Part shown: positions 1 to 6,102 of the stretch, in pieces
Numbering within the stretch: the stretch's first letter is position 1
Layout: each line of letters begins with the position of its first letter
DNA from: a candidate division GN15 bacterium
GTDB taxonomy: Bacteria > Zixibacteria > MSB-5A5 > GN15 > FEB-12
Assembly (NCBI GenBank): GCA_014729205.1
Contig: WJKG01000201.1
Location: 1 to 6,102 of the forward strand
Direction of reading: 5' to 3'
DNA length: 6,102 bases
Position numbers and translations under genes: made by a program
Notes under the pieces: model-generated
The model's input: the letters and a program-made list of their open reading frames with translations, nothing else
Database searches by the model: none
What the model was told of the DNA's origin: nothing

Positions 1-3000
1 GAAGCGGACCTGACCGCCCGCTATGCCAAGCTCTATGTTGACCCGACCCAACCGGATCTGTTTGAGACGGAGAGTTTTACCAGTACTCGTCGCTTCTCGC
101 AGCTTGCTGAGAATCAATACCGCTACTACAACGATGACAGTGAGCCGTATCCGTACGTTTTCTTCAATACATCGCGTCGCCAGAGCCTGACGGTGGGTGT
201 GTACATGGTTGTTGATGGTCCGTCGGGGCAGCGTGAGATCGGTGACGTTTCGGGTGATACACTGGTGCTGAAGCTCATTCGCCCGCTGGCAGATCAGAGC
301 AAGCCGACCAACCAGACTTGGGGGTTGGAGTGGCGCAATGTATACGAGATGCCGCGGGGGACGTCGATCGAGGACATGGATATCAAGATCCTCAAGGGTC
401 TGGCGGGAACTGAAGGGCAAGGTTCCAACAGGGAGTACCAGGAGGGTGGTGGTGGCAACAACCGGTATATTCAGATTCTGGGTGTCGACCAGTACAACAC
501 CTCAAATATCAGGATCCCGGACGGCAAGGTTGATGCTCGTACAGATATATTCCGTGCCGACTGGGGGTTGCTCATCTTCCCGGAACGTGAGCCATTCAAT
601 TCAAAGGCTACATACACCGATGCCAATGGGAATCAGACTCCGGTACTGGACAGTTTGGTGCCGCAGATATACAATTATCGGTCTCAGTCGGAGAAGACCG
701 AGAACAGCCTGTACTACATTCAGACGGTGACGCGCACGCGCTCGAGCACCATTCGCCTGAACCGTGCCAATATTATTGAGGGGTCCGAGCGTGTCTATCT
801 AAACGGGCAGTTACTGCAGAAGGATGTCGACTACTCGATTCAGTATGATTTCGGCCAGGTCACGCTGCTGACCGATGCGGCGACCGACCCCAACGCCGAA
901 GTGAAGGTGGATTTCGAATACGCACCGTTCTTTGTGCTGCAGAAGAAGACGTTACTGGGGGCACGAGCGGAGTATGAGTTGGGGCGGAATTTCAGAATCG
1001 GCTCGACGGTCCTTTACAAGACGGACAAGGCACAGGAGCGCAAGCCTCGGGTCGGGCAGGAGACGGCCGAGATGATGGTCTACGATGTCGACGCCGAAGC
1101 GCAGTTCAAGCCGGGGTTCATGACCGGGCTTGCCAATGCACTACCATTTGTGACGACCGAAGCAGAGTCGCGTTTGAACGTGTCAGGCGAGGTGGCGCAA
1201 TCGCGGCCGAATCCAAACGTGGACGATGTGGCGTATGTCGATGATTTCGAGGGTGCCCTGGAGCAGCTTTCGCTGAGTAAGTCGCGTACGACGTGGCGTG
1301 TTGCGTCGCGGCCGGAGCAGCTCAATGGATTCGAGCAGCGTGGAAGGCTATTGTGGCATACACCGCTGGCGAGAGATTTGCCGCGCTATGACGAGGTCTA
1401 TGACGGCCGATCGCAGACCGGTGACAACACGCTTCGCACGATGCGCATTATCTACCGTCCCAAGAACTTCGTTGCGGATACGCTGGGTGATACCACTTTC
1501 GGCACCGGATCCTGGGCGGGGATCATGCGTTATTTCGGTAACCGTGTCGATGCCAAGCGGGCGCAGTTGCTCGAGGTGCGCATGCGCACATCGGACAGCA
1601 TGCGGGCCAAAATGCATATTGAGTTTGGTGTGATCCGGGAGGAGCTTGGGTTCGATGGTCTGGACGGAGCGACCTTTACGGAGGATGTCAACCGCAATGG
1701 TAAGGTCGATGAAACGGAGGATGTGGGGCTCGATGGGGTGCCGGATGTTTCCGAGCCGGGTTATGGCGCAGACAACCTGGATCCCAATGGCGACAACTTC
1801 TGGCTCAATGGCGAGGGAAAGTGTCCCTTGCCGGGTGGCTGCGATAACCTGCCGGATTCGCTCTATTTTGAATGGGCAAACGGTACCGAAGGAAATCTGA
1901 AAGATCTGAGCTTCCTCGGTGAACCGGACGAGGAGGCGCTGGGCAACAGTCCTACAACGAACAACAGCTACTTTTCCTATGTGATCGACTTCTCACAGGA
2001 TACGGGGCGTTTTGCGGCCGATTCGTTGTTTGTAGACAGTTCTGCAAAGAACGGCTGGGGGACCTACCGCATTCCGATACGGGATACATCGTTTATCAAT
2101 GCCCTTGTGCAGGATGAAGGTCTGCCGGCGCCGGATTTGACAGATGTCACTCACGTACGGGTGTGGTTCGAGTCAGACGAGACGCAGTTCCACTACGATA
2201 CGGTAGAGATCGCCGACTGGTACTTCGTGCAATCGAACTGGCAGGATACGCTGGTTATGGGGCCGGGGTTGGTGCACGAGGCCAAGGTCGTGGTGAGCGC
2301 CGTGAGCGAGGAGGATGGAACCTACACGCCGCCACCCGGGGTGGAACCATACGAGAATCCGCAGACGGGGATTATCGAGCCCCAGCGCGGGTTGCAGATC
2401 GACTGGAGTGATCTCTACCACTACGACACGGCCATGGCCACCAAGGACCTGCTGCAGATCGAGCGGTACCTGGGGTATCGCCGGATGGAAATGTATGTCT
2501 ATGGTGGCGCCGACATAGACACGAGCAAGACGCGCTTCTTCTTCCGTTTCGGTCGGGACGAGAGCAACTTTTACGAGTACAGCACGGTAGTGTACCCCGG
2601 TTGGGATCCGCGCAACCATGTCGATATCTTCTTCCAGGATATGACCAACCTGAAGGACCAGGTGTTGGCCGAGCTCGATGATCCACGACAACGCTCCGAG
2701 ATTGATGTCTACGACAGCTCCAATGCCGGGTACGTGCTCCGCGTCAGGGGTAATCCGAACGTCAATGAAGTGCTCTGGTTTGGAATGGGGGTGTCGAACA
2801 AGGACACGGTCGGCACAACCAGCGGGCGAATATGGCTGGACGAGTTACGTGTGACGGATGTCATACGCGATGTGGGCACCGCGGCGCGTGTATCGTTCAA
2901 CGGCAATATGGCCGATGTACTCAACTACAATTTCACCTACGAGACACAGGATCCATATTTCCGAGGGCTGTCCTCAGCGACACGTGGTGGGTCTACCAAC

Positions 3001-4929
3001 AATCTCGGAAGCGGCGAGACGCGAACATTGATATCGTACGGTGGTACGCTGAACTTCGACAAGTTCATGCCGCGCTCGTGGGGGGCACGAATACCGATAT
3101 CGATACGGTACAGCAAGAACACCCGAATACCCTTGTTGCGGACAGCATCGGATATCGTGTTACCCGAAGATGTCCGGGACCAGGAGAAGAGTGTCAGCGA
3201 GTCGAGTCAGTTCAGTATCAAAGAGTCGTTCAACAAGAAGGGTCGCAACCCGCTGTTCACGCTGCTGCTGAATCGGATCAGCACCTCGTTCAGCTACAGC
3301 CGATCGAAGCAGACCTCGGTCAACACGCCTTTCCGTCTGACAGAGAACCAGAATGTCAAGACGGATGTGGACTTGAACGTGAGCAAGCCGCCGACCCTGC
3401 CACTGTTCTTCTGGACCAAGCCGATACCCATTCTGAACAAGTTGTCCGAGTCGCGGCTGGGTCTCTATCCGAACAACTGGCGTGCGAGTGCCTCGTATGG
3501 TCGCAGCGTCAACATCTCTGATGACGCTGACTTCAACCGGGTATCGTCGGTTTCGCGCGATTTCTCGGGACGCATGGACGTGCAATACCGCATCTTCCCG
3601 AGCCTGACAACGACGTTCAACTACGATACCCGCTGGGACATGAGTGACCTGGACCTGGTGAATATCTCTTTCTCAAACCTCAAGCTGGGTGTGGAGACTC
3701 GCTACGCGCAGACGTTCTCGGCGAATTACGATCCGAATCTACTTGGTTTCCTGACGACCAAGTGGACGTACAAGGCCAGTTACAACGACAACTGGGATCG
3801 CAGCACCGAGACCCGTCGCAGTGACATGCAGCGTTCGTGGGGTGTCAGCGGTGTGTTTGATCACATGAAGCTGTTGCAAGACGACAAGGGGAAGCGTCGT
3901 GGCGGCGGACGCCGTCGGAATGTCCGCGGCGGAGGAGCGAAAGCTGATGATGGAGGGCGGCCGATCTACGACTACCCACTGGCGGTTCTTCGCTTCATGA
4001 CGGGCTGGATCAAGGAGCCGAACTACAGCTATTCGCGATCGTACGGTAACAGTCTGCCGGGTATGCTGGAGCGTCCGGCGTTGAAGTATCGTTTTGGTCT
4101 TGCCGATCAGGCCGAGGTGCCGACCGGTGATTCGCGAGGGACTTCGCAGTCGGCAGGTGAGAGTGAATCGTACAGTGCCGGTACCAGTTTCACGCTTCTG
4201 GGAGGACTGCGCAATGATGTGCGGTTTTCCAGGAGTATCAACACCGACCTGATCAAGCAGGGTGCGCTCTATGAGAATGTGAATACCAAATGGCCGGACC
4301 TGTCGATACGTATCAGTCGCTTTGAGCACCTGTGGATCATTCAGGGGATCGTCAACAAGCTCATCGATGTGTTCTCTCCGCGCACGGGGTACAGCCGTGA
4401 TACCAAGGAACGTACCGACATCTCCAAGGGATTCGTGCTGGAGCGTTCGGAGACAGTGAACTACAATCCGCTGCTGCAGGTCAATTTCAAGGTCGTTCGG
4501 GGGGTATCGCTGACGGCGGCGTACAACAAGACGGTCACCAACACGGAGAAGTTCAACAATGTCACCGGTGAACCACAGACCGAGACGCGCAGCGAGAACT
4601 CGTCGCTTGGTCTGTCGACAAGCTACAAGTTTTCGGCTCCGGGCGGTATCGGGTTGCCGCTTCTTGGCAGGCTGAAATTCACGTCGCAGGTGCAGATTGA
4701 CTTCTCAGTGAAGTTCAACAACTCCACGACAGAGACCTCCTCCCAGGGTGGTCCGTACGTGACGAGTACGGACAAGTCGGATGTGAGTATCTCCAGCAAT
4801 GTGTCTTACTCGTTCAGTCGCATGATCAAGGGTGGCCTGACGGCCCGCTGGCAGGACACCCAGGATGCGTATGCCCAGCGCAACAACCACCTTCGCGAAC
4901 TCAAGCTCTGGGCAGAGATTCATTTCTAA
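1..4929 (+). CDS. sprA: SprA/Sov-family T9SS outer-membrane translocon protein, 5'-truncated
   Basis: Known members form the very large outer-membrane beta-barrel channel through which T9SS cargo leaves the periplasm; in gliding Bacteroidota it is also needed for motility. The frame is open from base 1, so the true start and signal peptide lie upstream; 1642 residues are visible, against about 2400 for Flavobacterium SprA as I recall it. Numbering visible residues from 1, I recognise: the end of a SprA N-terminal-type repeat (about 1-135); EGGGGNNRYIQILGVD (148-163); GLLIFPEREPF (189-199); the VYLNGQLL...DVDYSIQYDFG segment (265-285); YVDDFEGA (412-419); GSWAGIMR (503-510); NGTEGN (627-632); GNPNVNEV (917-924) and RIWLDELRVTD (943-953). 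From about 955 to the end the protein alternates polar and aromatic residues as in beta strands, includes WPDLSIRISRFEHL, and ends ...LWAEIHF with terminal Phe, typical of BAM-inserted barrels. Odd points are an Asp-rich segment (562-598), the only two cysteines (608, 614) and an Arg/Gly-rich insertion (1294-1320). Family assignment is strong; the symbol is by homology, and a role in gliding cannot be inferred. Confidence 0.9.
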   Translation, partial: EADLTARYAKLYVDPTQPDLFETESFTSTRRFSQLAENQYRYYNDDSEPYPYVFFNTSRRQSLTVGVYMVVDGPSGQREIGDVSGDTLVLKLIRPLADQSKPTNQTWGLEWRNVYEMPRGTSIEDMDIKILKGLAGTEGQGSNREYQEGGGGNNRYIQILGVDQYNTSNIRIPDGKVDARTDIFRADWGLLIFPEREPFNSKATYTDANGNQTPVLDSLVPQIYNYRSQSEKTENSLYYIQTVTRTRSSTIRLNRANIIEGSERVYLNGQLLQKDVDYSIQYDFGQVTLLTDAATDPNAEVKVDFEYAPFFVLQKKTLLGARAEYELGRNFRIGSTVLYKTDKAQERKPRVGQETAEMMVYDVDAEAQFKPGFMTGLANALPFVTTEAESRLNVSGEVAQSRPNPNVDDVAYVDDFEGALEQLSLSKSRTTWRVASRPEQLNGFEQRGRLLWHTPLARDLPRYDEVYDGRSQTGDNTLRTMRIIYRPKNFVADTLGDTTFGTGSWAGIMRYFGNRVDAKRAQLLEVRMRTSDSMRAKMHIEFGVIREELGFDGLDGATFTEDVNRNGKVDETEDVGLDGVPDVSEPGYGADNLDPNGDNFWLNGEGKCPLPGGCDNLPDSLYFEWANGTEGNLKDLSFLGEPDEEALGNSPTTNNSYFSYVIDFSQDTGRFAADSLFVDSSAKNGWGTYRIPIRDTSFINALVQDEGLPAPDLTDVTHVRVWFESDETQFHYDTVEIADWYFVQSNWQDTLVMGPGLVHEAKVVVSAVSEEDGTYTPPPGVEPYENPQTGIIEPQRGLQIDWSDLYHYDTAMATKDLLQIERYLGYRRMEMYVYGGADIDTSKTRFFFRFGRDESNFYEYSTVVYPGWDPRNHVDIFFQDMTNLKDQVLAELDDPRQRSEIDVYDSSNAGYVLRVRGNPNVNEVLWFGMGVSNKDTVGTTSGRIWLDELRVTDVIRDVGTAARVSFNGNMADVLNYNFTYETQDPYFRGLSSATRGGSTNNLGSGETRTLISYGGTLNFDKFMPRSWGARIPISIRYSKNTRIPLLRTASDIVLPEDVRDQEKSVSESSQFSIKESFNKKGRNPLFTLLLNRISTSFSYSRSKQTSVNTPFRLTENQNVKTDVDLNVSKPPTLPLFFWTKPIPILNKLSESRLGLYPNNWRASASYGRSVNISDDADFNRVSSVSRDFSGRMDVQYRIFPSLTTTFNYDTRWDMSDLDLVNISFSNLKLGVETRYAQTFSANYDPNLLGFLTTKWTYKASYNDNWDRSTETRRSDMQRSWGVSGVFDHMKLLQDDKGKRRGGGRRRNVRGGGAKADDGGRPIYDYPLAVLRFMTGWIKEPNYSYSRSYGNSLPGMLERPALKYRFGLADQAEVPTGDSRGTSQSAGESESYSAGTSFTLLGGLRNDVRFSRSINTDLIKQGALYENVNTKWPDLSIRISRFEHLWIIQGIVNKLIDVFSPRTGYSRDTKERTDISKGFVLERSETVNYNPLLQVNFKVVRGVSLTAAYNKTVTNTEKFNNVTGEPQTETRSENSSLGLSTSYKFSAPGGIGLPLLGRLKFTSQVQIDFSVKFNNSTTETSSQGGPYVTSTDKSDVSISSNVSYSFSRMIKGGLTARWQDTQDAYAQRNNHLRELKLWAEIHF

Positions 4930-4939
4930 GAACAAACGG

Positions 4940-4967
4940 TTGACTCGCTTGGGGCTTTGACGATACT
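4940..4967 (+). promoter_or_regulatory. Weak sigma70-like promoter candidate before selA
   Basis: TTGACT (4940-4945) matches five of six bases of the -35 consensus. It is followed after 16 bases by GATACT (4962-4967), which matches four of six bases of the -10 consensus. A start near 4974 would give selA a leader of about 30 bases. Such matches arise often by chance, and the promoter consensus of this lineage is unknown. The alternative is that selA is read through from the upstream gene, since both lie on the same strand 76 bases apart. Confidence 0.2.
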
Positions 4968-4991
4968 TTGTTTCGTATCTGAACCTCAAAG
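4955..4991 (+). other. Possible RNA hairpin between sprA and selA
   Basis: Two nested inverted repeats are visible. CTTTGA (4955-4960) pairs with TCAAAG (4986-4991), and GATAC (4962-4966) pairs with GTATC (4975-4979) around an 8-base loop. The internal loop is asymmetric (1 base against 6) and the stems are AT-rich, so stability is modest. No run of T follows the 3' arm, so it does not look like a Rho-independent terminator. The arm ends 14 bases before the selA ATG, so it could affect translation initiation, but it may equally be chance. Confidence 0.25.
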
Positions 4992-5005
4992 AATGCGAAT
5001 TGCCG

Positions 5006-6102
5006 ATGCCCGACAAGATCACCCGTCCTCGCGATTTCCCGTCTGTTGAACAACTGATGCAACATGCCGACCTGGCCGATACAATGGCGCTGTTACCGCG
5101 GCCGATTGCGGTGCAGATTGTACAGGAGCAGGTCTCTCGCCGCAAGCAAGCGCTGATTGACAGCGGTAAGGCGGTCATGATGAGGACGCTGCTGAAGGGG
5201 ATTGACCGGGCGCTTCGCGATTTCAAGCGCCAGGAAATGACACCGGTGATTAACGCGGCCGGTATTGTGGTGCACACGAATCTGGGGCGGGCGCCGTTGT
5301 CGGATGAGTTGTTCGAGGCGGCGCGCAGGATTGTTCGCGGATATTCAAATGTCGAGTTCGATTTGAAGGGTGGTGCTCGCGGCAAGCGAGGGGTGGCGTG
5401 CGAGCGTTACCTGGCCACGATTGCCGGGGCCGAGGCGGCCACGGTCGTGAATAACTGCGCCGCGGCGCTGTTTCTGATGCTCAATACGTTTGCCAACCGC
5501 AAGGGGGTGGTGATTTCACGCGGTGAGTTGGTACAGATTGGCGGTGGGTTTCGCATACCGGATATCCTTCGACGGTCCGGCGCCAAGCTGTGCGAGGTGG
5601 GGGCGACGAATATCACGTCGCTGAACGACTACGCAGAGGCAATCGATGACCGGACGGCGCTGATCTTGAAAGTGCACAAGAGCAACTTCATTCAGGCCGG
5701 GTTCACCGAAGAGGTACCGCTGAAGGAACTTGTCCCGCTGGCGCACGAACACGACAAGCTGATTATCAACGATCTGGGCAGCGGCGTACTGATCCCCACA
5801 CGAGAGGCTGTGGGGTATGATGAGCCCACAGTGCAGCAATCGGTGAGGGCCGGTGCCGACCTGACGAGCTTCTCGGGGGACAAGCTGCTCGGCGGAGTAC
5901 AGGCGGGACTGATCGTAGGTCGGGCTGACCTGGTGGCCAAGGTCAAGAAGAACCCGCTGTACCGTACGGTTCGGGTGGACAAAATGGTGTTCGCGATGCT
6001 CGAACGGTTGTTGAGTTCGTACTTGAACGGGACGCATCAGGACGACATTCGGCTGTGGCAGATGCTTCGTGTGCCGGAGGCGGAGTTGTACAAAGTGGCT
6101 AA
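5006..6102 (+). CDS. selA: L-seryl-tRNA(Sec) selenium transferase (selenocysteine synthase), 3'-truncated
   Basis: SelA is a cytoplasmic PLP enzyme that converts Ser-tRNA(Sec) to Sec-tRNA(Sec) using selenophosphate from SelD; SelB then delivers the product to UGA codons. There are 365 complete codons before the window ends; the E. coli protein is about 463 residues, so roughly 100 are missing. Residues 8-50 fit the SelA N-terminal domain (FPSVEQLMQH), which archaeal SelA-like proteins lack. The catalytic part follows: VINAAGIVVHTNLGRAPLS (81-99), VVNNCAAALFLML (147-159), SRGELVQIGGGFRIPD (171-186), LKVHKSNF (221-228), NDLGSGVL (255-262) and SFSGDKLLGG (288-297), where Lys293 is the expected PLP lysine. 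NPLYRTVRVDK (316-326) carries Arg320 and Arg323, which by spacing match the active-site arginines recalled from Aquifex SelA. ATG 5006 was chosen because it starts just before the family N-terminus; a TTG two codons upstream (5000) is also possible. The ribosome site is weak (AAAGAA, 4988-4993). No frameshift or in-frame stop is seen. Confidence 0.96.
   Translation, partial: MPDKITRPRDFPSVEQLMQHADLADTMALLPRPIAVQIVQEQVSRRKQALIDSGKAVMMRTLLKGIDRALRDFKRQEMTPVINAAGIVVHTNLGRAPLSDELFEAARRIVRGYSNVEFDLKGGARGKRGVACERYLATIAGAEAATVVNNCAAALFLMLNTFANRKGVVISRGELVQIGGGFRIPDILRRSGAKLCEVGATNITSLNDYAEAIDDRTALILKVHKSNFIQAGFTEEVPLKELVPLAHEHDKLIINDLGSGVLIPTREAVGYDEPTVQQSVRAGADLTSFSGDKLLGGVQAGLIVGRADLVAKVKKNPLYRTVRVDKMVFAMLERLLSSYLNGTHQDDIRLWQMLRVPEAELYKVA

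Noticed and set aside
193..195. In-frame GTG that could be taken as the start of the large protein
   Set aside because: The frame is open back to base 1, and the 64 upstream codons read as SprA N-terminal-type repeat sequence continuous with what follows. The real start is outside the window.
2832..3521. Plus-strand open frame of 229 codons in another frame of sprA
   Set aside because: The SprA frame carries the family signatures GNPNVNEV and WLDELRVTD just before and at this position. The alternative frame is rich in Gln/Arg/Cys as expected for a shifted reading.
3270..4060. Recurring SYSRS-like peptides (FSYSRSKQT, YSYSRSYGN) as a possible tandem repeat
   Set aside because: They are far apart without matching flanks. 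This is the usual polar/aromatic alternation of outer-membrane beta strands.
3739..4329. Minus-strand open frame of 196 codons inside sprA
   Set aside because: It is fully antisense to the conserved barrel region. Its translation has no signature I recognise and its composition looks like a shadow frame.
4955..4991. Inverted repeats as a Rho-independent terminator of sprA
   Set aside because: The stems are short and AT-rich with an asymmetric internal loop, and no T-run follows the 3' arm.
4993..5049. ATG at 4993 as an alternative start or short leader peptide
   Set aside because: It is in a different frame from selA and stops after 18 codons, with no ribosome site and no attenuator-like codon run.
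4705..5385. Minus-strand open frame of 226 codons across the end of sprA and the start of selA
   Set aside because: It lies opposite two confidently recognised genes and shows no recognisable domain. Long antisense frames are expected in GC-rich coding DNA.
5516..6037. Minus-strand open frame of 173 codons opposite selA
   Set aside because: It is antisense to the conserved PLP domain of SelA and encodes nothing recognisable.

Overview
The window comes from a bacterium with a moderately GC-rich genome. It is packed with coding sequence, all on the plus strand. It holds two incomplete genes separated by 76 bases. The first is the large C-terminal part of a SprA/Sov-type outer-membrane protein (positions 1-4929), the translocation channel of the type IX secretion system (T9SS). 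The second is the N-terminal four-fifths or so of selA, L-seryl-tRNA(Sec) selenium transferase (5006-6102), which runs off the right edge.

SprA homologues are a hallmark of the Bacteroidota and related FCB-group phyla such as Gemmatimonadota, Zixibacteria, Cloacimonadota, Fibrobacterota and Marinimicrobia. The base composition, the frequent GTG/CTG/CGC codons and the divergence from the Flavobacterium type suggest an FCB lineage outside classical Bacteroidota. That placement is inference and no single phylum can be named from this window.

Layout. Positions 1-4929 are one uninterrupted reading frame, already open at base 1, giving 1642 visible residues. The upstream part, with the signal peptide and about the first third of the protein, lies outside. 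Within it are the end of a SprA N-terminal-type repeat, a chain of family signature segments, an Asp-rich stretch resembling calcium-binding loops, a lone cysteine pair, an Arg/Gly-rich insertion, and a long beta-strand region ending in a C-terminal phenylalanine. Positions 4930-5005 are intergenic, with a possible hairpin and a weak promoter-like pair but no convincing terminator. Positions 5006-6102 encode SelA, including the N-terminal domain and the PLP-lysine motif.

The two genes have no known functional link. SprA acts in the outer membrane in protein export. SelA acts in the cytoplasm, converting Ser-tRNA(Sec) to selenocysteinyl-tRNA(Sec). Together they say that the organism probably exports proteins by a T9SS and probably uses selenocysteine. 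I see no mobile element, CRISPR array, tRNA or rRNA, and no clearly new system. The points most worth following are lineage-specific insertions in the SprA homologue.
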